A DNA stretch of 64,000 nt from positions 164,046,877-164,110,876 of the forward strand of contig NC_077234.1 in NCBI RefSeq assembly GCF_027887165.1, written 5' to 3'. This DNA is from Monodelphis domestica (taxonomy: Eukaryota; Chordata; Mammalia; Didelphimorphia; Didelphidae). Each line of letters opens with the position of its first letter. Within the stretch, counting starts at the first letter, position 1. Positions 23,996 through 35,428 of this stretch are shown here, piece after piece. The position numbers and the translations under genes are program-made. The notes beneath the pieces were generated by a model that was not told the DNA's origin, made no database searches, and was given only the letters and a program-made list of their open reading frames with translations.

Positions 23996-24783
23996 TGACT
24001 TTCTGCCTTGCTATAAGAACACAGTACTCTTTAAATAGTTCTTTGCATAGGAGGAAATGTGGATGCTGAATTCTTTTTTAATTTTTCAAAAAGAGAAAGC
24101 CAAATGTGAAGAAAAAAATGTTAACAATCATTCTGTGGTTCAAAGACCCAGTTAGACTAATAGATAATTAAATAATATGATAGATAATAATAAATCTTAT
24201 TATCTTTCAGATGACTAACCTATTGGTTTTAGTTTGCTCAGAGTGTTTAGAGCTAGTCACAAACTTTCATTATTTCCACATGTATGAAATGCAATTCAAG
24301 TCACTTTGCTTTTACCAAAATCTGTCTCCTCAAAGCAATTTATTTATTTCTCTAAAAAAATGAACTGTAGTTTAGATAGATGACCACCCTAGCTCGCCAA
24401 AATTACAACATTCAAGGACTACACTATGAATAGTAGGCATATTTGAGACTCATTCAAAAAGAAAATAGTTTGCCCTCAAAAAAGTTACATTCTGTTAAAG
24501 GTGGTGGACTAGTGAGTACATTGAAAAATTAAATACACCAATAATTAGTATCAATTCTAAGATGAAAGGTAAAGATTTAAAAAGGAAAGAAAAAAATGAA
24601 TACAAAAATATACAAAGTAGTCTGATAAGATTTATGACTTTCTTTTGCTAGGAAAAGTAAATTTCTTCTTTACAGCTATTGAACTTTATCAATATTGACC
24701 AGTAAAAAACACTGTTTCATTTTAAAGCATCACAAAGAATGACTGTTTATGGAACAACCTGTTACTTTTCCAAGTATTCTTAT
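23996..24783. other. Unassigned AT-rich intergenic sequence
   Basis: No gene; a short SINE-tail-like scrap (ATTCTAAGATGAAAGGTAAA) occurs near 24554-24575. Otherwise nothing recognised. Confidence 0.4.
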
Positions 24784-25005
24784 ATAGCCGTTCAATCTTG
24801 ACTGACTTTTTATGATCCTGTGGACCATACTGTCCGTGACATTTTTTTAACAAAGATATTGAAGTTGGTTGCTATTTCCTTTTCCTGTGGATTAAAGCCA
24901 ACAGAGGTTAAATTTGCTTTGGGTCACACAACTATGATATATCTGAGACCTGATCTCTTTCTCATCCAGGTCCAGCCCTCTGTCCACTGAGCCACCTAGC
25001 TGCTC
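24784..25005 (-). repeat. MAR1-like SINE
   Basis: Diverged reverse-oriented copy: GTTCAATCTTGACTGAC, TTAACAAAGATATTGAAG, TTTGGGTCACACAACTATG, CTGAGCCACCTAGCTGC. Confidence 0.78.
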
Positions 25006-25289
25006 CTAACTAAACCTTAACTGTGATCAAATCATTTTCAATCAAATCAATTTCAATAAGTTTTTATGCTAACTTTGACCTGTTCTATTTTAGGTAGAAG
25101 TTAAAATATTTCTGATTTTGTTCATAGTTTAGGGGCCTCCTTTTAGAGATTGTCTGACTATTCTTTTACAGATGAAGACACCAAAGGCCAAGGGCATACA
25201 AGAGGAACTGAATAAGCACATAATGCCAACTATATGCCATGCCCTATGCCATTGGTTGTCCTACATTTTTCAAAGTGGATCAATGGCAT

Positions 25290-25500
25290 CATGGAGTGAC
25301 GTCAACTTGTGAATGAATTGGATTTACTTGAAGCAGAATGCACTTTCTCTTCCAGTCATTGATGTTCAATGGCAAGACAAAAGTCAAGAGGATTGGCAAT
25401 GATGGCTTGGGATGCAGTGGATAATCTTGGCATTTTCAATGTCTGCCCAAGTTCCCAAGCCATTACCGCCTGTCCTCTTGAGTTTTGTCTTGCCATTGGG
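25290..25500 (+). repeat. Marsupial dispersed repeat with 46-bp foldback
   Basis: GACGTCAACTTGTGAATGAATT, ATTTACTTGAAGCAG and GGCAAGACAAAAGTCAAGAG match a dispersed element I recall from other marsupial genomes, name uncertain. The right arm (25453-25498) is a near-exact inverted copy of 25367-25412, 40 of 46 bases complementary, with a 40-base loop. Confidence 0.6.
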
Positions 25501-25631
25501 CCTCTGAATTAACTTATATACTACTGTATGTATTAATTGATACACTCATGGCCCTTGTATCAGCACACAAACACCTTGGAAACAGGTATTTCATGAAATT
25601 ATTTTGTTAAAAGATGCAAATCATTAGCACA

Positions 25632-25732
25632 TCTTCTATCTTGGAATCAATCCTGTGTATTGGTAAGGGCGAGGCAATGGGTATTAAGTGACTTGCCCAG
25701 GGTCACACAGATAAGAAGTGTCTGAGACCAGA
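25632..25732 (-). repeat. WALLSI/WSINE-like SINE, first half (split)
   Basis: ATCTTGGAATCAATCCTGTG, GGCGAGGCAATGGGTATTAA, TGACTTGCCCAGGGTCACAC and AAGTGTCTGAGACCAGA, after which foreign sequence begins. The remaining part of the same SINE (CCCAAGACCTCTCTAGATCT to CACAAAGCCACCTAGC) is at 27465-27515. Confidence 0.82.
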
Positions 25733-27464
25733 TGTCCTAAGCCAGAGAGAGACTTTGTCTGGAAACACACACACCAGAGAATCAGGCTCCGGCTAAATCT
25801 CCAACTCAGTGAACTTTCTCTTTATGATTCCTGACTCCAAAATCCTTCCAAGAAGCTAGAGGACAGGACTTGATATATAAGATGTCTATAAAGAAGATCT
25901 CCACCATCCTCTTTGAACCTTGAACTTGGGGATACTCATTGTACAGCCAAAAAAGCCCCAGGGTTTCTTACCCTGACCCCAAAGGGTTCAGGTTGACCAA
26001 GACCTGATCTACCTGACTTTGGGGGGAAAGGGTATTAGACAGCTAGGGACCCCTACTCCCTCTTCCCCTCTTGACCCTCAATTTCCTACTCTTTCATCTG
26101 CCCTGTCTCTTTTCCTTTTCCCCTCAAATAAATTCAGTTACTGGGACCCAGAGACCTATTCCAGCCTTTATTAGAGGGAAGCCTGAGATTGAGGGGGAGA
26201 AAAGTGATATTTCTCTCCCCAGAAAGAAAGAGGCTCCTCACCACAAGCCTCTTCAAACAAGATCCTCAGAAAACCCAGAAATTAGGAGTTAAGGCTACCA
26301 TGATGGGAGGGGGAGGGGGTTGTCAGGGAGAGCCTAGGGGGTAAAGACAAACCCATCCTCCTTCTCTCCCTTGGCTTATCAACATCACCTCCTCACTCAG
26401 GCGCTGCCTTAAAAGGAAGAGGCTCCATTCCCATTCTCCCCTTTTCCCCATTGTATTACAAGTGGCACCCCAGTGATGAAAAGGATCCATCACCAACTGT
26501 CACTCACTGACAGTTGGAGTTCTCTGGGCAGGGCAGTCATCTTGAGGGGCAATACATAGGCAGTTATCACATAGGATCCAAACAGACATTTTGATTCCTA
26601 GTAAAGAGAACAGTGATACTAACAAAAGGGGGGGCAGCCATAAATACATAGACTTCTTACCTGGCTCGCCAACTGAAATAATACAATTTGATTGGAATAG
26701 TTTTAGGGAAGAAACACAGGGGGAAGAACATTTAAATATTTTATTTTATTTAGCAGTGAGGGGAGAAGGGAGAAAGGAAGAAAGGATAAAGGAGAAATCT
26801 TAATTTCTTTTACCCAATAAATATTTATACTATCTGACTTATTCTATCTAATCGCTAAGTTATCTAAAGGCAAAGTCTATAAGGGATCAGTATCTTATAA
26901 AAGAGTCCTGGGTGAGCAAAATCCAAGAATCCCAAAAGATATGTTCACAGATAGTATTTCCCCAATTGTATCAGTTTCTCAATCTCTGTCCAGCAGAAGG
27001 CTGACATCTGACTTCTTACCCACAGCCAAAGACATTCACAGGCTTGTAACTTGAAAGATGATCCGCAAGCTCCTTCAGAAAACACACCTGTACAGGGCAG
27101 CTGGGTAGCTCAGTGGATTGAGAGCCAGCCTAGTGATGGGAGGTCCTAGGTTCAAATCTGGCTTCAGCTACTTCCTAGCTGTGTGATCCTGGGCAAGTCA
27201 CTTTGACCCCCATTGCCTAGCCCTTGCCAGTCTTCTGCCTTGGAGCCAATTGACTCCAGTCAGTATTGGAGACAGTATTGACTCCAAGACATTAGGTAAG
27301 GGTTTAAAAAACAACACACCTGCCTCCCTCCTCTCTCAGGTTCAGAGAAAGACTGACAGTTGCTCAACTGTCCCTCAGGGATTCCACTTCACCAGGCTCC
27401 AGGAGGAAAGACTGATGTCAATCATTCTTATGTACTAAGCATTACTTCCCATTGCAACAGAACC
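25733..27464 (+). mobile_element. LTR-element-derived insertion (fossil)
   Basis: About 1.5 kb of its own sequence (excluding a SINE at 27.1-27.3 kb) lies inside a SINE. It starts TGTCCTAAGCC, ends near CCATTGCA, and similar 5-bp sequences adjoin the ends. It holds TATA-like GATATATAAG near 25871, AATAAA near 26127, and a lysine-tRNA-primer-site-like ACAAGTGGCACCCC near 26459-26472. I see no second LTR and no gag, pol or env frame, so it may be a long solo LTR or a rearranged remnant. Broken; family not recognised. It is younger than the SINE it splits and older than the SINE inside it. Confidence 0.5.
27094..27312 (+). repeat. WALLSI/WSINE-like SINE with target-site duplication
   Basis: GGGCAGCTGGGTAGCTCAGT head through TAGGTAAGGGTTTAAAAAAC tail. 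AACACACCTG precedes it (27081-27090) and recurs directly after its A-rich end (27312-27321). Confidence 0.88.
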
Positions 27465-27515
27465 CAAGACCTCTCTAGATCTGGCTCTCAATCCACAAAG
27501 CCACCTAGCAACCTC

Positions 27516-28185
27516 CTTAATTCAGATTTTTAAACACAAATGAGTTCATTTAAAGACTATATAATAATTATACCTTAGCTTGGGATAAAGTGATCTGGGC
27601 ATCTTCTTGTATCACCACAAAATGAATATGCTCCCCTTAACTTCTAGATTGTAGTAAAAAGGTACACCCAAGTTTGACTAGCCTCAGGCTTAGTTTGAGA
27701 ATGTAGAGAGGTACCAGAAGTGTAGCTGTTAAGTTTGGGAGTTGCCTACAACAAAGCAAATCCCTGGCAACCTTTTCACCTTCTGTATTTTGTGTGATTC
27801 TTATCTTAGTTTACTGTCAATCCCACAGAGAGGAAGCACCAACTGTTCTAGAGGTCTCACCTTATCTGCTTTTGATTTAGTACTTTAGGGGTATCCACAT
27901 GACCACTTGTACTGTTCATTAGGTCTCCTGGTTTTTCTCTACATTCATATCCTCCTCTGGTTATCCATGCTCATAAAGCTCTCCATCACTGACTCCATGC
28001 CATAGTGTGCTGATGCTCATCATGGGTCTTCCAATACTGTCTGTGTTATCTGTAACTTGAATTCTTCTAATAGAGTAGTGTTTCATGAGTCAGCCACATG
28101 ACTTCTTGAAGAACACTGATGTTAAAGAGATAGGATTGAGCAATTTGGGACCACTGAAACCACTGAAGTTTCCTAATCTCTTCTT
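27516..28185. other. Unassigned intergenic sequence
   Basis: No gene or repeat family recognised across these 670 bases. Confidence 0.4.
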
Positions 28186-28366
28186 CTTTTTAAAATATTC
28201 TTACCTTCCATCTTAGAATCTATACTGTGCATTGGTTCCAAGGCAGAAGATTGGGAAGTGATAGGCAATGGGGATCAACTGACAGCTAGGAAGTCAAATT
28301 TAGACCCAAGACCTCCCATCTCCAGACCTATCTCTCTATCTACTCAGTCATGTAGTTGTTCCTTTC
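28186..28366 (-). repeat. WALLSI/WSINE-like SINE
   Basis: Diverged reverse-oriented copy: ATTCTTACCTTCCATCTTAG, CATTGGTTCCAAGGCAGAAG, ACCCAAGACCTCCCATCTCC. Confidence 0.8.
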
Positions 28367-28879
28367 CTAATCGTCTTACTCTATTTTAGCCCTAATTCAT
28401 AATCTGCCTGTAGATTCATCCAAGATATACATTTTGGTGGATTAATTCAAAGAACATCTTGCCTAGCTGCATGCCATACATAGTCTGAGTAATATCCAAT
28501 TTTCATCCATTTTGTTTTTTCAGTGTGAATGGTTAGAGCAATTTTTTTAACACTGTTGTAGAATTCACTGAAGAGTTGTACAATCTATACAATTAATAGA
28601 ATCCATTTGTGACTGTGAGCATTTGAAGAACTTTACCTCTTAGAATTCTTCTTCTATTTAATATTTGCACAGGACATCTTTCTTGACACAAAATAATAGC
28701 TTAGGTGAGCTTCAGGATCTCTATTTTTCTCACTTTAAATAATAAAAAAAATTTATGTAATACTTTAAAGCTTTGATAATACTTTACATATATTATTGTG
28801 CTTAAAACCTTGTAATAAGCTCTATCCCTCCCTCTAAAACCTTTTACTGGGTTTTCATATTGAAGAGTTTCCTTTGGCT

Positions 28880-29015
28880 TCTGTACATGTATTATTATCC
28901 TCTTTTTAATGGATAAGGAAACTAAGGCTCAGGGAAATTAGATTATTTGCCAAAGGTCACACAATTAGGAAGTGTGAGAGTGGTATCTAAACCAGGTATA
29001 GCACACCTTACAGTA
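28880..29015 (-). repeat. MIR/THER1 element
   Basis: TGGATAAGGAAACTAAGGCTC, CAAAGGTCACACAATTAGGA, AAGTGTGAGAGTGGTATCTA. Confidence 0.65.
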
Positions 29016-29038
29016 CACCATACTAACTCTCAATTTTA

Positions 29039-29251
29039 TTTATTTTTTATTTTTTAAAACCCTTACATTCTGTCTTAGAATAATATTGTGTATTGGTTCC
29101 AAGGCAGAAGAGTGGTAAGGGCTAGGCAATGGGGGTCAAGTAACTTCCCAGGGTCACACAGCCAGGAAGTGTCTGAGGACAAATTTGAACCCAGGACCTC
29201 CTGTCTCTAGGCTTGGCTCTCAGTCCACTGAGCCACTCAGCTGCCCTCTTA
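29039..29251 (-). repeat. WALLSI/WSINE-like SINE with 17-bp target-site duplication
   Basis: Complete reverse-oriented copy from the AAAACCCTTACATTCTGTC tail to GAGCCACTCAGCTGCCC. ACTAACTCTCAATTTTA flanks it perfectly at 29022-29038 and 29252-29268. Among the youngest-looking copies in the window; a short tail scrap of the same family lies at 29343-29378. Confidence 0.93.
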
Positions 29252-30224
29252 ACTAACTCTCAATTTTAAGTGAAACAGTAAAATTATCTCTATAGTAAAA
29301 TTTCTCAGAATATCTTGTAATTTAAAAGCCAAGTATAACAGTAACAACTCTAAGATGGGAGGTAAGGGTTTAAAAAAAACCCCAATAGATAACATGAAGG
29401 GAATTTATCTTTTCCCCTAAATCTAAGCTCCTCCAATTTCCTTATTTTGAAGATTATACTGCCCTTCTAGCCACACAGATTGTAACTTCAGGACTAATCT
29501 TGATTCTTCCCTTTTCCTCACCCTGTATATCCAATCAATTGACAAATATCAATTATACAACATCTTTCATCTTTATCCCTTTTCCCACTCACAAAAAAAC
29601 ATACCTCACTCCTCTAATTGCCTCTTGAGTGAATTCTCTGTCAATGTCTCTATATCTCTACAATTTATCAACCAAAAGAGCTAAAACAATATTTTTTAAA
29701 TCACAGGTCTAACCATGTCAATCCTCAGTCAACAATCATTTATTAAAAGCTACTAGTACCATGCATGTGCTAAAGAATTGGGGATACAAAAAAGACAAAA
29801 GCTCAGTCCTTGTCCTCAAGAAACTCACATTCTTCTGAGGAAGACAACATGTAAACAACAATATACGTATAAGACAATTACAATGTAAAAGGCAAGTCAT
29901 CTCGGAGGAAGACATTGGAGGTGAGGTGGGATCAAGAATGTCTTCTGGCAGAAAAGATATTCCTGGTCCCACCTTACTTTCACTGCAGAAGAAATAGACT
30001 TTAAACTGAATTTTAAAGGAAGCCAGGGAAGCTATTCTGCAGATATGAGCAGGGAGAGCATTCTTGACATGGGAGATAAGGCAGGCAAGGGCAGAGGTAG
30101 GAGATGAAACATTGTAAGGAACAATAGGAAAGTCGGTGGCACTGGATTATAAAGCATCCAGAAGGTGTAAAGTAGAAGATTGAAAAGGTTATTATCTTAG
30201 ATAAAATAGCCACTGTAGTTTAGT

Positions 30225-30226
30225 GA

Positions 30227-30266
<40 letters not shown>

Positions 30267-30298
30267 AAGAGAGAGACAGAGAGAGAGAAAGAGAGATA
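30225..30298 (+). repeat. (TG)n(GA)n microsatellite
   Basis: A pure GT run of about 26 bases passes directly into degenerate GAGAGA sequence. Confidence 0.95.
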
Positions 30299-30592
30299 GA
30301 TCTGTTTGGTGCTGTGCTTTAAGAAGATCAGGAATGAGATCAGTAAGCAAGACAGTATAGATGGAGAAGGGAAGAAGTCCCAGGACACAGTATGGGGGGA
30401 CATCCACAATAAATGGGTATGACCTGGATGGATATCCAGTAAAGGAGATTGAGGAGTAGTCAGACATATAGAAGAGGAACCAAGAGAGAGCAATGTCACA
30501 AAAATCTTGAGAGAGAAGAGGACAACATATAGTATTTAAAAAAAAAAAACTTCAGAGGGGTCAAGCCTGATGGAGATCAAAAAGAGGTCATT

Positions 30593-30905
30593 CAATTCTG
30601 AGGATCATATGAGAAAGAACACTATCCACATCCAGAGAAAGAACTGTGGGAGTAGAAACACACAAGAAAAACAACTGCTTGATCACATGGGTTGATGGGG
30701 CTATGATTTAGGATCTAAATGATCACCCTGGTGCAAATATTAATAATATGGAAATAGGTCTTGATCAATGACACATGTAAAACCCAGTGGCATTGAATGT
30801 CAGTTATGGGAAGGGGTTGGGGGGAGGGGAGGGGAAGAACACAAATCTTGTAACCATGGAAAAATATCATAAATTAATTAATTTTTTTAAATTTCCAAAT
30901 TAAAA
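30593..30905 (+). repeat. 5'-truncated L1 with target-site duplication
   Basis: L1 3' end (AGGATCATATGAGAAAGAAC, CCACATCCAGAGAAAGAAC, CTGCTTGATCACATGG, AATATGGAAATAGGTCTTG) with an A-rich tail. AAAGAGGTCATT (30581-30592) and AAAGAGGCCATT (30906-30917) flank it. Confidence 0.9.
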
Positions 30906-32299
30906 AAAGAGGCCATTAATTTTAGACAATTAGTTCATCAGAACTTTAGGAAGAGCAGTTTCAATTGAATGATAAGGTGGCAAGGCAGACTATAGTAGAT
31001 TTAAAAGTTCGTAAGAAAAGATGATATAAATTATAAATAGTTTTCTTGAGAGATATAGGGTGACAGTGGTGATAATAGCATCAAATGAGGATATTTTTAG
31101 AACTGGGAACATTTGAGTGTGTTTATAGGCATCAGAGAAGGAGCTAGTAGGTAGGGAGAGAATGAAAATTAGTGAGAGGAGGGAAGTTTGGATAAAACAA
31201 CCTGCTGGAGAAAACATAATGGAAAGTGTTCAGGGATGCCTGTGAAAGGATCTTCCTTGGCAAGAGAACCATTTCTTTGTGTGAGACAAGGGTGAAAGAG
31301 GAGATAGTGATGGAAGATATCTGAGTGATGTGAGATGAGGAGAGGTCAGTCAGTTCTCAACAAATGGCCTTTTCTTGGGTGAAGAATGAGGATAAACTCT
31401 GAGCTGAGGATGTAGTGAGGGGCTTCCATGAGAGACTTGGAATAGCTACAATTGTGACTGAGATGAATTGACTAGGGAGGTATTAAAGCATTGCTTTCCT
31501 GCAGTTCAATGCATGGATCATGGTCTTTTCACCACAACTCTTGTTCTTCTACTAGGGGGACTTCAACATATATGTTGACACTCCCTCAAACAGATTATGT
31601 AACAAATTTATAGTGACACCTGTCAATACCATTTAATGATTTTCTCCAATTCAATGTAATAGCCTGTGAATGGGGGAGGGGAGGACAACAAGATGGCGGA
31701 AGTAAACTAGGTGGGATTGTGGGTTGGCAAGAAATGATCAGCAATAAAATAGGGGGTCAAGAGCCACAAGTGTAGAGGATAATGTAAAGTTAAACTGATT
31801 TGCCCAAGGGATGGAATAGGGAAGTTGATAGAGCAAATAATGGTGGCCAGTAAAATGGTGATGGCCTGGGAAAGAACTATTGAGTTGGAGGGAGTGAAGG
31901 TCATGGTGAGGACCTAGAATAACTTAGGGCTCATAAGGCAGAAGATAGAATGATAAAATATCATGTTCCAATAAAGGGGTTTTGGAGCTTATAGATGTCA
32001 AAGAGGGACACTTTTTAGAGACAAGGGTTATGACCATTTTTGTATTTAGTACCTAGTGTAGAATGGAGGAATAGTTCATGAGAATTGAATAGATTGAAGA
32101 ACTACTAAGTTAGGGTGTTTGAGGGACTCTCTCTCTCCCTCTCTCTCCCCTGTCTATATGTTGAGGTCCCCTAATATTTGAACAGGAATCATGGCAGAAA
32201 GCCTATGATGTAGGCATTGAACTCATTGAGAAAGGAAGGCCAACTTATGAGTACAATGCATAATAGCCGCCTCTGCTCATAAATCCTATGGGGAACCAA

Positions 32300-32620
32300 A
32301 TTCCTTAGACTGGCATTTAAGTTACTCCACAGTCCGAGTCCCATCTATTTTCTAACCTTATTTCACTATTCTTTCTTCATGAATTCTATATTCTAGTCCA
32401 ACTAGATTACCAGCTGTCCCCAGAACTCATTCCATCCCTTAGGTCTAGGTAATTAAACATGCTATTCCTTGTACCCAGTTGGCTTTCTCCCCTCATCTTT
32501 GCCATTCGATATCTTTCTCTTCCTTCAAAAATCAGCTCAGGTGCTACCTCCTACAGGAATCCTTCCCTTATCTCCTTTGCTGTTGGTATTTTGTTGGTGT
32601 CTTTGCATTCATGGGACCTA
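32300..32620 (+). repeat. L2 LINE 3' region fragment
   Basis: TTCCTTCAAAAATCAGCTCA, GGTGCTACCTCCTACAGGAA and TCCTTCCCTTATCTCC match the conserved L2 3' block; GTTACTCCACAGTCCGAGTC fits the region upstream. Confidence 0.7.
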
Positions 32621-34039
32621 AAGTAGCACTTGATTAAATATCAGTTGGATCAAATTGTAGCAAAATTGAATTGTGAATTCCCTTTGGTTACTGGAGTTCT
32701 CTATTCTTTTTTAATACCACCTTCCCATCATCCTACTATCACTTTAACTTCTCCAGGAAATAAGGATGACTTTCCTCACATTCCTTCTGTCCCCATTTTT
32801 CATTGTTGAGAGCTTATTAAACCGGTGAAGTTGGAACTGCTGTAATCACCCACAGTGATATTCATATTTATCTTTTCTTCTATAATTCAGTGCATATGCT
32901 GACTTCTGCTTTTACTATTCGATAATTGGGCTGTGCATGGACAATTCTGAAATAACTCCTGTCTCTACCCAGTCATTTTCTTGGCTCTTAAAATGTGTAG
33001 CAAGTCATTTTTTTCCCTCCCCCTTCAAAATGCCAGTTAGCATTTGACACATTCAAGGCTGAGCCTCGTCTTGAAACACATATTCATGACGTACAGGTAG
33101 GAAGCTTCCAAGTTGTCTATAGGGCAGTTTTTTTGCATTTGAACCCCAAATCAAATTTTTGAAATCACCCACCCGACTTTTTCCCCTATCCTCCCCTTTC
33201 ACAGTGAAATCTGAGTATCAAGCATATGGTGCTTTAGGTAGGAATTCTATCAAATTCTTCATAGAATTGTTCAGCTTCTTCATTCTCTGCAATAAATGGT
33301 GGTATATATATAAGCTGAAATTATCTTCCCTACTCTGTTTGCCTGTATTTGTTGTGAGCACTGAAACATAAGAGATGACTAAGTGGATCATGACATTTTT
33401 TGTTACCTTTGGGAAAAGGGCGAAATTACCTCCCCCAACTTCTAACTATCCTTTGTGCCTGCTGGCTTCATTCACAGGAAGAATCTCAATTATCTGCCAA
33501 TTCAAAATGCACTACATATTTGATAGAAGATAAGGACAGCCTCTGCCAGATTTTCGATTTCTATGACAACCTGTTGACTATAATTCAAAACTGAGAATGT
33601 GACTTGGATGTCCTTTTCCTCAAAGGAGCCAACTTTTCCACCCACCCCTCTATAATTGCTGACTTTATAGCCAGTGTTTATTAGAGTGGGCTGGACATTT
33701 TATCTCCTCCACCAAAAAGCACCTTTGAACGATTATCTTAGGTTCTAGTTCAAGTTGCATTGAGCAACTGCTATTAATTATTACTAAAGTTCTTTGTTAT
33801 AAAGAGACGTGACTTAGGAGATCTGCAGGTAGAACTTACGGTTCACAAGATGTCTACATCTAATTTCCAAAATGGAAGACTTTTCCTGACCAACTACTTA
33901 ATACATTCATGCAAGGAAAGAATTTTTTTTCTTCCATTATTGTTACTATAAAGATGAAAATTGACCACCTTGCCAAGACCATTTGGGCACATGCTGAATT
34001 GGCACTGATATCTATAATGATGAAAAGAATATTTAATAT
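32621..34039. other. Unassigned intergenic sequence
   Basis: About 1.4 kb with no recognisable repeat, so potentially unique or conserved non-coding sequence. Open frames at 33159-33371 and 33400-33594 are short and unlike any protein I know. Confidence 0.4.
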
Positions 34040-34235
34040 TTTAAGGTATGCAAAATGCTTTATATGCTACCTCATTTTATCTTCACAGAAGTAGTGTTAT
34101 TATTTTCCCCATTTTACACTTGAAAAAAACTGAGGATTATTGAGGATGAGAGACTTATCTTCAGTCCCCTACCTCAAGGAAGAATTTGAAGCCAGGCTCT
34201 TCCTGATTCCAAATTCCATGCCCTATTCATTATAC
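34040..34235 (-). repeat. MIR/THER1 element
   Basis: AAAATGCTTTATATGCTACC, TCATTTTATCTTCACAGAAG, CCATTTTACACTTGAAAAAA and a TCTTCCTGATTCCAAATTCC end. Confidence 0.7.
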
Positions 34236-34699
34236 AACTCTGTCTCCAATGATGCTGATGGTGTCCTAGGTTCAAGAGGAGGAGGGAGGTCATGTCTACA
34301 GAGATGGGACAAATGCGATGGACTGCTTAAATGAATGAATGGACTATTTAAATAGAGTATTCCTTTCAAAAGAAAAGGAAAAACAAGGACTATAAAGAGG
34401 AAAGCTTGCCATTGTCTACTTAACTGCTGAAGCCACAGGATGACACTGAATCTGGATTCTCTGGATTTAGGTAAAAAGGGTAATGGGTAATTCAGGTTGA
34501 AGTAGTCGCTTCTTCTATTCCTAGGAATCTCTTTGGAAAACCCATCCCTTTTATAAATCAGGCATGAACAAGATGCTCAAGACATGATACAGAGAAATCA
34601 GCAAGACAAATTGGGGGGGAGGTTGTTTTTAATACAGATGTGGTACAGAATGTTTAATTACAGCAGGGCAGTGATTCCAGTTAAATAAAATTAAAAACC

Positions 34700-34705
34700 T
34701 TTATT
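34700..34705 (-). terminator. Distal poly(A) signal of DOCK9
   Basis: A canonical AATAAA on the minus strand, about 1050 bases past the stop codon. Cleavage would be expected around 34680-34688. Beyond it on the minus strand the sequence loses obvious UTR character. Confidence 0.65.
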
Positions 34706-34905
34706 CTCCCAAATATAAAATTACTAAATTAATGTCTTAAAAGAACAATAACATGGTAAAAGCTTTAAATTATGCGACTGTTTACCACAGGATTTATGAT
34801 TACCAATTCCTACACCATCATTTTGGCAAGAAGATGAATTTCTCTTTAAACAGTGTATAAACCTAACAGAGCAAAGACTGTGTACATCTTCATATTGCAC
34901 TCACT

Positions 34906-34913
34906 TATGTACA
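34906..34913 (-). promoter_or_regulatory. Pumilio-type motif 4 (TGTACATA)
   Basis: A third identical TGTACATA, 128 bases further downstream. An additional partial match (GATGTACA) lies 20 bases away. Confidence 0.6.
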
Positions 34914-35033
34914 AGAATAAAACTGTCAAGTCAAATATAGAGCCTATACGAAGAATAGCACAAATCTGTCACAATCAAACTTAACGTAGAAGCTGGTATG
35001 AGTATTAAAAAAAGTCTAGAAATGTCATACACG

Positions 35034-35041
35034 TATGTACA
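35034..35041 (-). promoter_or_regulatory. Pumilio-type motif 3 (TGTACATA)
   Basis: A second identical TGTACATA, 35 bases from motif 2, also only present in the long 3' UTR form. Confidence 0.6.
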
Positions 35042-35068
35042 GAAGGTCGAGACTGTATTAACAAACTC

Positions 35069-35076
35069 TATGTACA
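35069..35076 (-). promoter_or_regulatory. Pumilio-type motif 2 (TGTACATA)
   Basis: TGTACATA on the transcribed strand, an exact UGUANAUA match, lying between the proximal and distal poly(A) signals. Confidence 0.6.
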
Positions 35077-35119
35077 TGACGATTTTTGTACTGCTTTTTA
35101 AACTGTAGCATTAACTGTG

Positions 35120-35125
35120 TTTATT
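35120..35125 (-). terminator. Proximal poly(A) signal of DOCK9
   Basis: A second canonical AATAAA about 630 bases past the stop. Use of it would give a short 3' UTR that keeps the motif at 35429-35436 and drops the three motifs at 34906-35076. A T/G-rich stretch (GAGTTTGTTAATA) lies roughly 65 bases downstream of it. Confidence 0.45.
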
Positions 35126-35428
35126 AATACAGACATTTGGTTCTAAATGGCGGGACCAGTTTTAAGCTCACCTACTTTGTAAATCCCAGTTAAGTATAAA
35201 ATAGGACTTTTTCTTTCTTGTTCGCTGGTACAAAAAATTATAATTGTCAGTTCCCTTAGATCATCAAAAACTAGTGTCTATCTAGGCACAAAAATAGCTC
35301 TTGTCCTTGTACTCCACCTGAATGTGCCACGGGAGAAAAATAGAGAATACCTAAATATTTTCAACATTCACAAATTTAGCCCAGAAACTCCAGGCTAAAC
35401 CAACCCTAAACAGTGATATTCTCACTGC

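Larger units (their letters stand above)
29715..31960. repeat. Ancient mammal-wide dispersed repeat, interrupted
   Basis: Blocks such as AACAATCATTTATTAAAAGC, GGGGATACAAAAAAGACAAA, CTTGTCCTCAAGAAACTCAC, GGAAGCCAGGGAAGCTATTC and AGCAGTTTCAATTGAATGAT follow an order I recall from a very old repeat shared with eutherians; I cannot name it with confidence. Shorter pieces recur at 36945-37200, 37355-37600, 41630-41790 and 60480-60585. It is interrupted by a microsatellite (30225-30298) and an L1 (30593-30905). Confidence 0.5.

Noticed and set aside
1-34600. 5' exons of SLC15A1, the expected neighbour in human synteny
   Set aside because: No segment on either strand reads like the start of this peptide transporter; it probably lies beyond position 1.
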